From contig NC_081823.1 of the NCBI RefSeq assembly GCF_030704535.1, forward strand, positions 6,268,501 through 6,332,500: a stretch of 64,000 nt of DNA, read 5' to 3'. Below are positions 46,301-58,953 of this stretch, in pieces. The stretch's first letter is position 1. Every line of letters starts with the position of its first letter. The position numbers and the translations under genes were made by a program. The notes beneath the pieces were generated by a model. It saw only the letters and a program-made list of their open reading frames with translations. It made no database searches and was not told the DNA's origin. Source of the stretch: Vitis vinifera. Taxonomy: Eukaryota > Streptophyta > Magnoliopsida > Vitales > Vitaceae.

Positions 46301-47067
46301 ACAAGTCATTGGATTCATAAAAGATGAAAAGAAAACGACAGATACCTATTAATGAAATCTTGTTGATTGGTCTAATGCATCAGTGAGCCAAAGTGTGTTT
46401 CTTGGACTAATCCACCTTATTGAACCTTAAAAACTGACTGTTAATCTGAATATCTGACTCAGTTTAATGCTGTTTACTGATTGTATGAACAGGCTCAAAC
46501 TTGTTTGCCATGTTTCCATTGTTTTCTAAGTCTATCCCCTTAATTTGCTTCGATTGTCTTCATTTTGCTCAGCAAAACTGGCTTCCTACATTGTGGGATT
46601 AACATGTGTCATCGCTCTAATGTTATCAACCCACATGACAATAACAACCAAACAGATGATTGATGTTTATATAAGTAGGTAAAAACAAAGTCTTTGTAAT
46701 TGTCCCTGTGTAGTTTGCTGTGGCTTTGTAACTTTTCTCTAACTGACATGCCCGTCATAAAAGAACAAATTGAGATTTGATTCCCTGAAAGTATGCATAG
46801 AAAGACAAACTCATTTTCCAGTGTACTTTGGATGTTCTGCAGATGTGAAATTGTACCATTTGTTTATTGACAAGGCCTGTTGTGAACTTCATAGAGGTAA
46901 ACCACTGACTGAATGTTCTGAATCAAACCAACCTGCCTAATTTGGACATGCTCTAACATTGAGGGATGCATTTTTGTCTAGCACTTGTTGATAGAGGATT
47001 CTTAGTCTAATAGGAACAGCAATAGTGAGGTTTCAAGGTTTGAGGAGGGAGTGACAATCAGATGATA
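46301..47067. other. Spacer between P450 pseudogene 1 and the intact P450
   Basis: No coding sequence, repeat or RNA gene recognised. It includes the 3' flank of the intact P450 on the right. Confidence 0.4.
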
Positions 47068-48849
47068 CTACATTAGGTTCATTGATGTAATCTCAATAGG
47101 TAGTCCTCCAGTTGGTGCTGGCGTCGGGTTCCTGCCGAAAAAATTGTCGGTATGGCATAACTTCCACTTGAACCGAGTAACCAGATGATGGACGGTAACA
47201 AGGGTTTCAATCCTTGCAAACTCAATTCCTGGACATATCCGAGGGCCCCCTCCAAATGGAATGAAGCAGTACGGTGGAATTGATGCTTGGTTTTCAAATC
47301 TTGTTGGATCAAACTTTGTTGGCTCCGGGAATATGCTATTGTCCATGTGTGTCATATTTGTCGCCCAGAATATCTAAATTATCAAAGAGAAGTGTATCAG
47401 TGTTGTTTACACGGTTAGTTAGAAGAGCACAATGAAAGATGCTGTTATTCACTTACCTTCCACCCTTCAGGGATAAGATATCCTCCAAACTCAATGTCTT
47501 TCAATACAGTCCTGAACCCAGCAAAGACCGGAGGAACCATCCTCAGAGTTTCCAGTGCCACTCTCCATGTGTACTTCATCTTTGCCAGGTCTTCCCATGT
47601 TAGGAACTCCCCTGAGGGCTTGCCTTTTGCTATCTCCTCATGTTCTGAAGTCCAGAAACAAACAATTAAACAGACCTTTAACGCCTTTTATTGATGCATA
47701 GTTTGTTCCAGAATCAGAAGGATAATGGATTCTTGAACAGGAGGGATAGCTAAAAAAATTTCTGTTTATGATTATTAAACTTGTTAATGAATTGTTTGTA
47801 CCTTTCAGAACAGCCGCATAGACATCTGGATCATTAGCCAGAAGCCGCACCAAGAAAGTAATCAAAACAGCAGAAGTGTCGTGCCCGGCAACCATGACAA
47901 GCATGACATTATCCACAATCTCCTTCTCTGTAATTACTTCTTCATTGTTTTTGCCATGAATGCTGAGCAAGCAGGTGATGAGATCTTGATGAGGAGACGC
48001 ACCCTTCTCAAGTTCTACCTCCTTTTCTCGCATGAGTTCCTTTATCATGTTTTGGATCTTTGTGCTTGCCTGAAGACTGCGGTTGTAGCGGGTGAAGGGC
48101 AAGTTAACCGGAACTGACCAAATTCCTTCTATCATTTCCTGGAATCTGCCCACAAGTTTCTCCCTTCGGATTCCTCGCTCAACCCCAAATAGAAGGCCAC
48201 AAATAATGTTGAAGGTGAGGGTCTTCATCAGGGGCATTACCTATCAGCAATACAGGGGAGGTTTCTATAAATTCCATAGTAATACTATTGCATAAAAATT
48301 ACTGCTTATAAGTATTCCTGCAATGGTGGATTGGAGTTTTTGGTATGTTATATGTACCGTGACCCTTTGCTTGCCTTGCCAATGCATCTCAAGATGCTTC
48401 CTAACCTCTGCATCCATCTTTCCCACATACTGCTTCAAGGATTCTGGCTTTAAGAATGATACAATAGCACCCCTGACACGCTTATGATCTTCTCCACTAA
48501 GCTCCAGCAAATTCCGATCACCCATTATCATCTGATTAGACTTTGCTTGCTGGTTACTGATCGTGCTGCCATCACTGGCGAATACGAGCTTGTTTGCAGC
48601 CTGTCCATAAATAAAGACAGCTGATTGGCCAAAGAGGCTCAACTTTGAAATTGGACCATACTTCTTTATCCTCTCTTCAAGCCATTTTTCAGCAGTGTTG
48701 GCTCGCATGGCACGGAGAAGGCCAATGCTTTGGCCTATTAAGGGCAGTCCTAGTGAACCTGGAGGGACCCCTTTTGGTAAACTCCTTCTCCTGGCCAGGA
48801 GAAGGAAGATGGGGAGGAGGACCAAGAAGATTGTGAAGAAGGCACTCAT
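47068..48849 (-). CDS. Cytochrome P450, clan 85 (CYP716/CYP728-like), intact
   Basis: Four exons on the minus strand: 48849-48358, 48240-47802, 47644-47457, 47373-47068, giving 474 aa with consensus splice sites. It starts at MSAFFTIFLVLLP: an ER membrane anchor (about 3-18), a basic stretch and the proline hinge PPGSLGLP. The I-helix is VAGHDTS (oxygen activation, about 281-287), the K-helix ETLR (342-345) and the PERF region FDPTRF (394-399). The heme loop is PFGGGPRICPG (Cys420). A further in-frame ATG upstream (48921) lies beyond the TATA box, so 48849 is preferred. Relatives act on triterpenes, diterpenes or sterol-like substrates, but the substrate cannot be read from sequence. It is the only complete member of a local cluster with two pseudogenes. 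Confidence 0.92.
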
Positions 48850-48900
48850 GGTTGAGAGAGACTTGTTCAGAATATGGTTTTGGGAGGGTGACTGCACCCA

Positions 48901-48910
48901 TTTATATAAG
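48901..48910 (-). promoter_or_regulatory. TATA box of intact P450
   Basis: CTTATATAAA on the minus strand, about 55 bp before the start codon, preceding GGGTGCAGTC. The corresponding block in pseudogene 1 reads CTTATTTAATTGGG. Confidence 0.55.
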
Positions 48911-50087
48911 AAAAATTTCAACCTCTTTTGTTGGTTTTTGGGTGGGTATCTTTGAACCTTAAGACATAATATTCCATTTGAAAGTGGCTAAATATATACA
49001 AAAATCTGAAATCCACGTGTTGAAATATTAATTTTTCATATGAGGTTCTTGGATTCATAAAGAATTAATGAAAAGAAGATGGAATATACCGCTAATGAAC
49101 TCTCCTTTACTGGCCTAATTTGCTGTTGGTTTGTGACTTTGCTCTAATTGATATGTCAAACATAAAGGAACAAATAAGATTTGATTCCATAAAAGTATGC
49201 ATAAAAGGGCACACTCATTTTCCCCTTCTTTTGGAGTTACTTCGGATGGTCTGCATATGTGAAATTGTACTCTGTTGTTTTAGTGACACCCTCAGAACAT
49301 ATATTTGCTTCAACTCCGAAAAATTGCTTCTAAGTTTGACATGCATTAATTTTACTTTTGGCAGGGGAGCATGGTAAGAGAAAAGAGGTGGGTTAGGTAA
49401 TGGCGCTCATCAATTATGAGTTGTTAGCAACCACACAACGCACCCAAAATAGGATCTGAGCTGATTGAAATTCTGAGGGGCTTGTGGTTGGAAAAGGGGA
49501 GTATGGATCACATTATGTACCATTTAACAGATGCCCCTTGTCCCTTTAACTAAGGGGAGTTTTAGAGCATCCCCAATTTTGATAAAAAAAATTTCATCTA
49601 GTTCCATCATGGGTTTATGTGCAAAAGACAATGCCGAGACAGAGGGTAAAACTTCCATTACCTTGATTCGTTATAGCCTACCTTCTCCATATGAAAATTC
49701 CCCTGAGAGCAGATGAAGCAAATTTCAACCCCAATGATCATCTTTGGTTGGTGAAGTAGAGTGTAACTCGAGCTACAAATTAATCTCTTGAGAAGAAAGA
49801 CAAGCCTAATGCTTCCACTTCCACCTCCTAAAAGCAGTAGCCATCCACTCAAGCTGAACCACAAGCCACTCTAGCTCTACTTCAGGAGACTCTAAACCCA
49901 CTCCTACTGAACCTGCTGCTACACCACTCACCACGGTTTCTCATGTACCCTATCATACATCTAGTCCACCTTCCAGCTGATCTCTATATATCATGCAGTA
50001 CTAGGGTTCCACATTAACACCTACTACCTCCAAAATGCAAGTCTGATTTTCATAATAGAAAACACAATTTACTAGAATCCAGTCTCT
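48911..50087. other. P450 upstream region and spacer
   Basis: Upstream DNA of the P450, then a copia-linker-like patch near 49810-49980 (a Ser/Thr/Pro-rich reading frame with stops). It could be a stray piece of a copia polyprotein but is too weak to call. No other gene supported. Confidence 0.35.
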
Positions 50088-50322
50088 AGTATTAGAGAAT
50101 TCATTACAATAGATTTTTTTTTTCTATTTTCAAATTCTTGTAATTAGTTGTAACTTCCTATTTTCTATTGTAATTCCCTAATTCTAGGATTGTTTCCTAT
50201 TTTTATGTTTTGGGTAGATTGTTTCCTATTTTTGTGTTTTAGGTTTTGTGTATATATATTCATTCTTAATCAATGGAAAAATCAAGTCATTGTTTCTTAA
50301 TAATTCTCTCTCTACTTCAACA
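50088..50322 (+). repeat. 5' LTR of truncated copia
   Basis: Ends CTACTTCAACA directly before a tRNA-Met primer-binding site. It contains a TATATATATT promoter-like stretch near 50252 and a duplicated GATTGTTTCCTATTTTTxTGTTTT motif (50188-50241). Confidence 0.65.
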
Positions 50323-50334
50323 TGGTATCAAGAC
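50323..50334 (+). other. Primer-binding site of truncated copia
   Basis: TGGTATCAAGAC right after the LTR. It closely resembles the initiator-Met tRNA type TGGTATCAGAGC used by plant copia elements. Confidence 0.75.
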
Positions 50335-50380
50335 CTAATCTTCTTAGGCATATTTTCTTCTTTTTTTTTCTTTCTTCTCA

Positions 50381-52720
50381 ATGGCTTCCGGTGCATCCTT
50401 CTCTTCCACCAACAATCCTATTACCATCCAAAACTCCCAAGATCCTCAACATCCCCTCCTTATAATTAATCTTTCCAATATCATCAAATTGTCATTCACC
50501 AATTATCTCACATGGAGCCTTCAAATCCAATCTCTTCTTGAAGGTTATGATCTTCATCACTTCATTGATGGCGCTCATACTCCACCACCACCCACCATCA
50601 CCGTCACTGGTGTTTCATCCCCAAATCCGGCATACACAACCTGGAAGCGTCAGGATCATCTCATCTTTAGCGCTCTCCTTGGTGTTATCTTTGTTTCACT
50701 ACAACCGCTTATTGCCTGCACCACCACTTCCTTTGATGCATGGTAAACCTTAGCCAATACCTATGCCAAATCATCTCGTAGTCATATTAAACAATTGAAG
50801 GAACAATTAAAGCGGTGTACAAAGGGCTCAAAATCAATTAGTGAATATATGCAGGCGATAAAAACTCGTGCCGATGAACTTGCCATTTTGGGGAAGCCAA
50901 TTGATGATGAGGATCTTATTGATCAGGTTCTTGAAGGACTAAGTGATGAGTACAAATCCGTCATTGATGCAATTAATGCCCGTGACACGTTAATTTCTTT
51001 TGATGAGCTCCATGAGAAACTTCTCAACGAAGAAGCATATCTTTAGACCCCTCAACCATCTCCTTTATCACTACCATCAACGGCAAATCCTACTGCCTTC
51101 CAGAATCGTCCAAATTGGCGTCCACCAGCCACCATTCCACAACAACCAGGCCCTACCACTGCGTTTTCTCCTCATGATTAACGCCAACCCAAACCCTATT
51201 TGGGTCATTGTCAAGCATGCGGTATTCAAGGACACACTACCAAGCAATGTCCGATGTTTCGACTTGTTACTAATCAACAATCCCCAACACCTCGTCCTCA
51301 AGGCACTCAGGGATATCGCCCCTCCACACCCTGGCAACCATGAGCCAATCATGTTGTTCTCAGCAACAATACTACTCCTACTTGGCTGCTAGATAGTGGA
51401 GCATTTCACCATGTTACGTTTGACTTGAGCAATCTCTCTCTTCATAACTCGTATCAAGGATCTGATGATATCATGATCGGCGATGGATCAACCCTTCCTA
51501 TCACACATACCGATTCTACCACCATACCAACTTCCTCTCGCACCTTTACTTTACAAAACGTCCTTTGTGTCCCTTCCATGCAAAAGAACTTAATTTCAAT
51601 TTATCAATTTTGCACTAATAACCATGTTTCTGTTGAATTCTCACTCTCTGCTTTTCAGGTGAAGGATCTAAACACGGGGGCAATCCTTTTGATGGGTGAA
51701 CCTAAGGATGGCGTATATGAGTGGCCGACTACATTCCCTTCTGTTACCTTTTCACCGTTGCTTGCATTTTCCAGTGTCAAGACCACTTCGTCCGAGTGAC
51801 ACTCTAGACTAGGTCATCCATCATTTACTATAATAAAAAATATCATCTCTAAGTTTTCTTTACCATTGTCTAGTCTGTTATCCTCTTCTACACATTGTAA
51901 TGTCTGTTCATATAATAAAAGTCATAAAATTCCATTTTCTTCTTCTACCTTAACCTCATCCCATTCACTTGAACTTCTCTTTTATGATGTATGGACCTCT
52001 CCTGTTTCTTTTGTTGATGGTTTTCAGTACTATGTTATTTTTGTTGATCATTATACACGGTATATTTGGTATTATCCCCTTAAACGGAAATCTCATGTGT
52101 ATGATGTCTTTGTGCTCTTCAAGGCATTAGTCGAAAACCAATTTAAACACCGAATTGTTACCCTCTATTCAGATAATGGTGGCAAATATCAAGCCGTTGA
52201 TAATTTTCTCTCCACCAATGGTATATCCCATCTTACTACACCACCACATACACCTGAACACAATGGTATTTCTGAACGATGTCATCGCCATATTGTTGAA
52301 ACTGGTCTATCTCTTCTCACTCATGCATCGATGCCTCTAACTTTTTGGACTTACGCCTTTGCCACTATTGTATATCTCATCAACCGTATGCCCACACCCA
52401 CACTACATCTCTCATCTCCTTTTAACAAACTCTTTGAATTTCCACCCAACTACACTAAACTTCGGGTGTTCGGTTGCTTATGTTATCTGTGGCTTCATCC
52501 TTATTCTCAACATAAACTTGACTCTTGTTTCACTCCTTATGTTTTTCTTGGTTACTCTTCAACACAAAGTGCCTATATCTATCTTAATTTGTCCACCTCT
52601 AAAACTTATATTTCTCGTCATGTCAAATTTCTTGAAAACACTTTTCCCTTTACCACTCACCAATCCCATCTAGCTCGTCCTACCCTAGAGCTCATTTCCA
52701 ACCGGCTTCCACTGGTCCAA
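50381..52720 (+). pseudogene. Copia gag-protease-integrase polyprotein with stops
   Basis: The reading frame stays aligned but is broken by several stops. Gag comes first (MASGASFSSTNN, LSFTNYLTWSLQIQSLLEG, then the UBN2-type ISEYMQAIKTRADELA). The CCHC knuckle is CQACGIQGHTTKQC (about 51213). Protease is TWLLDSGAFHHVT (about 51380), then the GAG-pre-integrase region (RLGHPSF). Integrase has a DVWTSPV first catalytic region, LYSDNGGKY and PEHNGISERCHRHIVE. Stops lie at 50744, 51044, 51179, 51340 and 51797. The catalytic D, D and E of integrase look present. It ends near SRHVKFLENTFPF plus about 30 residues. Confidence 0.92.
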
Positions 52721-52774
52721 ACTCTAACCATTTCTTATGCATATTTTGCTTTTAGCATAATGTTTGGTTATTAG

Positions 52775-55700
52775 TATTAGCTTAAAATATCTTATCATAA
52801 TTCTTTTAAGATTTCTTCTATGTTTTTTAGTCAAATATAAATGTCAACATTTGAAATCGATTTATGACAATATGATCACTTTACATAAAGTGGTGTTTAT
52901 AAAGGATCAAGAATGGTGGAAAAAATCTTCTCTTTTGTAATGTTAATCGTGAATATCTCCGATAATGACAATTTATTACCAACGATAATAAACGTTAAAA
53001 TTGTGAGACCATGTAATTATAAAGATGTTGACGATGCAATGACTTATTGAGAATCCATAATAGATTGCATGTCTACCAAATCATCCAATCTACCATGGAA
53101 GAAGATAAGACTTAAGGCACTTTGAAGTATAAAGGATAACCACTTTTATTCTTTGTATTGCTTCCTCATGATGTAATTTAGGGGTTAGAATTTTATATGT
53201 TTTAATTAATTTTTATTTATGCTTTAAAATAAATTATTTAAGGATGAGTTATTTTACTATTAAAGTTTAAAATTTTTAAACAATTTTAACTTTATTTGTT
53301 TATTTTTTTAATCTATGTGTGATTTTCATCTACTTCCAATAATTTTCTTTTTGCAAAATATAAAAGTATTAATTTTAATGAAATGAAATACGCATAAAAT
53401 TCTGTTCAAATTTACCAATACGTCCCAATTTCCACACAAGGGAATTCAAAATCTACCTCTAAATACTAATAAAAACGCAAATAATTATATAAACTAAGAC
53501 TAAGAGGGCCGTAAAATAATTTTCTTTCAAACTTTAGATTTTTATTTTTATTTTTTTTATGACTTATTATTAATTTTTTATTGAATGGAAAAAAAACCAA
53601 AATATTTAATTTTTTTAAATAAAAAAAAGTAACATATTAATTTTTCTTTATATTTTAATATTTAAATAAAATATTACAAAAAAAAAATAGTTTAATACTT
53701 AACACTATTTAATTTTAAGTTCTATTTAAAATTAAGTATAAAAAAAAAAAACACACACCACCTAAGACCCTCTAGTCCAGATTCCTAATTTCTACCAAAA
53801 TCATAAACAAATTCAAGGTAAGCAAATCCTAAATTTATAAAAATACCAAGTTATGAATGTCTCGCAATAATTCACATACCTTAAAATTTAAATCTCAATT
53901 TTCTATAACAAAATTCAAAACGTATAAGATTAACCATCAAAATCTACCTCCGTCCAAGACTCTCCAAATAAAAAAAACATAGACCAAAATCCAAATCTAC
54001 AATTATATAACTAAATGGCCAAATAAGTCAAATGTCACCAAATTTAAAATAGATTGTTTTTTTATTCACGTTAGACCTTTCATTTGTTTTTTCATTAATA
54101 ATTCTTTATGTTAACTTTTTCTAAGCATGTTTCTTTCAAAAATAAAAAATAAAAAATTATTCGTTGAAGAATTATTACAAAATTCCAAAATGAAAAAAAT
54201 AAAAAAATAAAATTAACATGAACATCTCCATGTTTATAAAATGATTGGGTAAAGGTGAAGTCTTCATGATACACCTTTATATAAATGCTATGGTGAAAGT
54301 GGAGATACACCTTTATATTAAGAATCCTCGGCTTCTCAATTCTTACATAAATTTCTTTTCTTTAATAATATATTATAATTAATATGAGATACTGGAGAAT
54401 ATTAAAGAGTGAAATGTTTTAAAATTTCTTATTCATTGTCACTTGTGGTTAGGATAGTTTAATTGACATATGTGGATGGATCTCCCTTATTTAAATATTT
54501 ATGACCTTTAACCTATTAGAACGTATATTATTTCATGTTATTCCTGAATTAATATGGAAATTTATAAAAGTGTTGTGACTATAAAAAAAATTTTCATTTT
54601 CAATAGGGATGAATTCATTAAGTCTCATATTGACAACATGTAAATATTGAATGAAAAAACACAAATATGTCACAATGTTTTACATAATAAGTGAATAACT
54701 AATAGAATTTAATTATTTTACATGAGCCAATGTGATAATACATGTCATTTTAAAAAGCTTCATTTAGAAAAAAAAATAGAATTAATATTCCCTTACTCTA
54801 TAAAAGTTGTTGACTTAATTCGACAATAAGTTTGATACAAATAGACATTGTGGGGCTTTCCCACTTGGTACTTCACTCCTGGCCCACATGGCCTCCTCCT
54901 ATCTCTACCCGAACGATCATAATTAGACCCGGAGAACCTTATCCGGCCTATATACATACCAATAGCCAACAACATTGCGTTTCTTTAAATTGCACAATGC
55001 ATTCTGGATAGAGATTCTGACCCACTCCAGCAAATAATCATTCCTCGTTGTCAGGAGCAGAAGTAAGGAGGCGTCACCCTACCTTCATAGGCGTACTACC
55101 ACACACTACACCATACCTTCTGCAGGTCAAAGCAACAAGCAGACCATCATGACATTCCCATTGACAGCCTCTGTCAGCCACCTAAATGGTCATGATTACC
55201 TTGCCATCATGACTGTGAAAGTCAAGATGTCAGCTCAGCATAGATATGACCTAGCTCTAGACACTATAAAAACCCTCATGCAACCAAAATGAGAGGGAAA
55301 GGGCAATAGGGGAAGACTCTCTTGATCGTGTTTAAAAAAGTAGCTCTTCTTACTTTCTCTAGGAATTGACTTAGATTTCGAATGGTATGTTCGGACAACC
55401 TGTTTAGACATCTTTTTGCAGAAAAAGCGGTAAGAGCCAGTCTCAGTCATCGGAACCAACCTTTTACTATTGAAACAAGGAGAAGTATCATTCCTGGTTG
55501 ATCCAGCATCAACATACATGATCCATGTCCAATTACTAGAGTTTATTTAAATACAAAATGTACCTCCTTTCATCAATTTGATTTTTACATTTTATCCTTA
55601 CATCGAGAAAAGAACAACAAAATGAGAAATCGTTACCCAAGTAGATTAATTTCATAAATTAATGAATAGTGAAAAGAAAATATTTATAAATTCATGTCTA

Positions 55701-56530
55701 TTTAAGCTCTATTAGAACATATATTCTAGCATCATAAAAAATGTTGGAAATCGGTTTAAAAAAAAGCTTCCATTTTTGTCGAAATCCCCAAATTCGACAC
55801 TATAAAGGTTTTACCACATGAACATCCATGTTTATCATCCCATGTAGAGAATGTTCTACGTTGTTCCTCGGGACAGGAGAAGAATGTGGCACAGATCGGA
55901 GGATCCCTCTTTGAGTTGCTTGGATAAAAGCAAGAGGAAGGAGCGAGTTCACACATGAAAATTCTGGGAAACAAGTGGCAGTATCTGTGTAAGGTCTTTG
56001 GCCCAAAAAAGGCATGAAGGAGAATCATACTTGGAAGAATTTTTTCTTTTTTTTTTCTTTTAGAAATCAATGGGAGAGTGGAGCAATTTCTCCAGTCGGA
56101 CTTTGAAGAGCAGGGTTTCAGTTGTGAGATGCAGAAAGTGTATTCAAGAAAGCCAATTCTCTACTAGCAACAATACAACCATTAGAGGCATCCTTCCGTA
56201 TGTTTTCTCGATTCTTTCTCTCTTAATTTTGATCCTTTGTAAACAATGGCCTTGTAAATTGCAATATCATTATGCTTATGTATTTGCAATATATGTATGC
56301 TTTGTGTGGATGGATTGTATGAATGAGATTTGTGTAAGGACCATGAGTTGAAGACTTTCTTTTGTGAGATATTTAGTTTATGAACTTAGATCTAATGGTG
56401 TATCAGCTATTTGTGAGCTTGCAAGTGGAAAAAGGGGGAAAACAGATTGAATGCAAAAAATGGCAAAATGCATGTGATATCGGAATTTCAATACCACATA
56501 GTTTGTATCGATTATGGTCTCGGATATTGT
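52775..56530. other. AT-rich intergenic DNA; one LTR-like patch
   Basis: Long AT-rich region without supported genes. At 54840-55540 composition changes (GC-richer, with a CTATAAAAACCCTCATGC promoter-like motif at about 55263). This may be part of an old LTR, but I find no partner copy or coding region. No tRNA or rRNA was seen. Confidence 0.4.
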
Positions 56531-56539
56531 GAGAAATGA

Positions 56540-56996
56540 AAAATGTTTGTGATATCGTATTTGGTATCAGACTTGTCTGGTATCAGATTCGGTATTAGAA
56601 GCTAGTTTTGGTTATTACTTTGTGATTGAGATATTAGAAGTCCTTTCTTTTTCTTGAGTGTATCGGCTTTGGTATCAGATTTGGCATTAGGAATAGTATC
56701 AGAACAGCTTTGTGCCAGGTATCAGAATTGCTTTTTTTTTTTTTTTTTTTTTTGTGTTTGGTATTGGTTTTAGTATCAATAGTATCGAACTTGTTTGGTA
56801 TCGAATTTGGTATCAGGACTGATTTCAAAATTGCTTTGTGCCTAGTATGAGAATTCCCTTTCTTTTGTGTTTGTCATCAATTTTGGTATCAGACTCTTTC
56901 GGTTTCAAATTTTGTATCAAAATAGATATCAAAATTGCTTTGTGTCTGGTATCAAAACTCCTTTCTTTTCTTTGTGTAGTATCCAATATTATATTG
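56540..56996 (+). repeat. Degenerate tandem repeat rich in GGTATC, about 105-bp unit
   Basis: At least three recognisable units (about 56641-56730, 56731-56856, 56857-56960). Each has CTTTCTTTTGTGTTTGG, repeated GGTATCxxATTTGGTATCAG, and TTGCTTTGTGCCTGGTATCA. The second unit is lengthened by a 24-T run. Spelling varies, so the array is old. It may be an internal repeat of a gypsy LTR. Confidence 0.75.
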
Positions 56997-57339
56997 GAAT
57001 ACCGATACCACAACCTGTGCTATTGTTTTCAAGTTGTTCTGTGCTTCCTTGGATTTGCTACTTGCATGTTTTTTCATTGGTTTAAAGTTGCTAGAATTCA
57101 TTCTTGATTTCATCTTGGGATTATTTGCATTAAGAAATCTCTTGGTCAATAAATGATTGTCTTCAAAAATGGATCTTGGGTCTTATTCATACAATTCTCT
57201 CATACACATGTTCCTCTCATTCTCTTTTTATTAATTTGCAATCCACCATGCCATGTCGTTGGGGTTTCATTGATGCATTGTATTTCTTTTTGTTGGCATT
57301 ATGTCTATCGATTAATTAATGAAATGTCGAAGTTTCCTA

Positions 57340-57490
57340 TTTTGAGTTTAGTGGGGTGCTTAACACCTTCCCATTGGATAACTTAACCTCTGAACTCATC
57401 CCTAATTTGTTGATTTTATCTTTCTATTTTGACAGTCACTTTAGAGTTTTTTTTTTAATTTTTTTTCCCTTTTAAAGAAAATAAAACAAG
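57340..57490 (+). other. LTR-end-like block with AAGTGGCAACTCC
   Basis: GGGGTGCTTAACACCTTCCC, GATAACTTAACCTCTGAAC, an A/T-rich tract and then AAGTGGCAACTCC, in the same order as at 10860-11345. It looks like the end of a Tat/Ogre-type gypsy LTR followed by a primer-binding site, but no gypsy ORF follows. Confidence 0.35.
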
Positions 57491-57499
57491 TGGCAACTC

Positions 57500-58439
57500 C
57501 AAACAGCAATAAAAATAGATTTCAAAATAAGCATTTTCAAATAAAAGGTTTGCCATCACATGGAAGCACCTAAAAATACGGGTCAGAATGTTAAAACTAT
57601 AACAAGACAAAACAAAAGATAACTCTCTTTTTGGAGTTACTGTCACTGTGTCTTCAACATATAAAATAAAAAAGAAAAAAGAAAAGTTCTTGTATGAAGT
57701 CATTCCTTATCCACATTCCTTAAAGTGCTCTCTTTATATCTTTTGTGTGCTTTATCAACAAGAATACAAAATTTAATTAGCATACATAATATTTTCATTA
57801 ATCATGTTTCTCACTTCGTTTGTAGCAGTGTTCAATATTCCTTTTTAAATCTTTAAGGAGGCATACTTGTCATTTTTTTTTGGCATTTTCTAAAACGAGA
57901 TTAGTTACTTTATCATCATATCTTGCCAAAATCTTTATCATTTAAATGAAATTATCCAAATTTCTTATTATTGACATTCATCCCGACCTCTAAAAGCACA
58001 TGATCAAATTTTAACCGATTAAATAGAATCAATAGAGGTCTTAAGATGTAAGCAATTATTCAAAATCTATTTGGATATTGAGGCATTCATCATCTTGTTA
58101 ATATGTCAGGAATCAATTCATTTGATCATCACAACATCATACCTTGATATTATGGGGTCAACGTGAATTAGAAAAGCACATTTCTTTCCATTGTTTACTT
58201 TCTTCCTTATATCCAGAAGCAAGTGAACAAAAATAATGAAAATGAAAATGAGCAAGAAAGTAGACATAGAAGAACACAAGATTTAATGTGGTTCTGCAAT
58301 ATGTCTACATTCGCAGGGAGGAAAGAAATTAATTCACTATACACAAAAGAGTAATTACAATCCTAAAACTCTTAAGTCCCAAGTCCCAATTACATCCAAT
58401 ATGACTCACCATTTTAGTCAAAATCTCTTCTTATACACA
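57500..58439. other. Noncoding stretch, possibly part of a copia
   Basis: No gene recognised. The stretch 58240-58330 (AACACAAGATTTAATGTGGTTC and following) resembles sequence found in copia LTRs and precedes the RT fragment, but the boundaries cannot be set. Confidence 0.35.
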
Positions 58440-58953
58440 CCCAAATGGATTTTAAGAATTCCTTTTTAAATGGTGATCTCAAAGAAGGCCCACATGTAAT
58501 CTTCTCTTAGGCTACAACATCCGTTGAGTCAAGTATGTAGACTATGTTTGTGCCTTGTATGGCCTTAAGTAGGCACCTCATGCTTTGAGAAGTTTAGTTT
58601 AGCAGTTCCTGGATTTGGATTTATGCAAAGTCTATATGATTCAGCTGTGTATGTTTTTTTGAAACTCTAGTCAAGGCATTGTGTTGTTACTTCTTTATGT
58701 TGACAATATGGTGGTTATAGGAAATGATACAGATAGGATTCAAGATATTGTATTTGTATCCCTACATTACTTTCTTGGCATTAAGGTAGACACATCTCCC
58801 AGGGAGCATATTTTGTCTCATATCAATATGCATAAGATCTCATTTGTCTATTGTATTGGCAAACAATAAAGTTGTTGATATCCCATTTGAGTTGAGTTCT
58901 AAGCTTTGTGCCGATAAAACACATTTTCCAAATCCCACTTGTTATAGGCAACC
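58440..58953 (+). pseudogene. Copia reverse transcriptase fragment
   Basis: Interrupted reading frame: NSFLNGDLKEGPHVIF, ALYGLK then stop then APHALR, LLLLYVDNMVVIGND (the active-site YVDD altered to YVDN), LHYFLGIKVDTSPREHIL, then VVDIPFELSSKLCADKTHF and PNPTCYRQ. It stops exactly at the poly-T of the LINE at 58954, so the LINE interrupted or replaced the rest. Confidence 0.88.

Larger units (their letters stand above)
50088..52774 (+). mobile_element. Ty1-copia element truncated after integrase
   Basis: 5' LTR (about 50088-50322), primer-binding site, gag, protease and integrase in order on the plus strand, then abrupt loss of similarity at about 52720. RT, RNase H and the 3' LTR are missing. 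The left LTR boundary is approximate, because the expected TG start appears mutated (TATTAGAGAATTC). Confidence 0.85.

Noticed and set aside
48847..48921. Upstream ATG (48921) as start of the intact P450
   Set aside because: It lies upstream of the TATA-like box. The inner ATG gives a normal membrane anchor and matches the start region of pseudogene 1.
54840..55540. tRNA, rRNA or gene in a GC-richer patch
   Set aside because: No cloverleaf or conserved rRNA segment was recognised and ORFs are short; at best an old LTR.
56634..56828. Lysine-rich minus-strand ORF
   Set aside because: Produced by a T-run inside the GGTATC tandem repeat.
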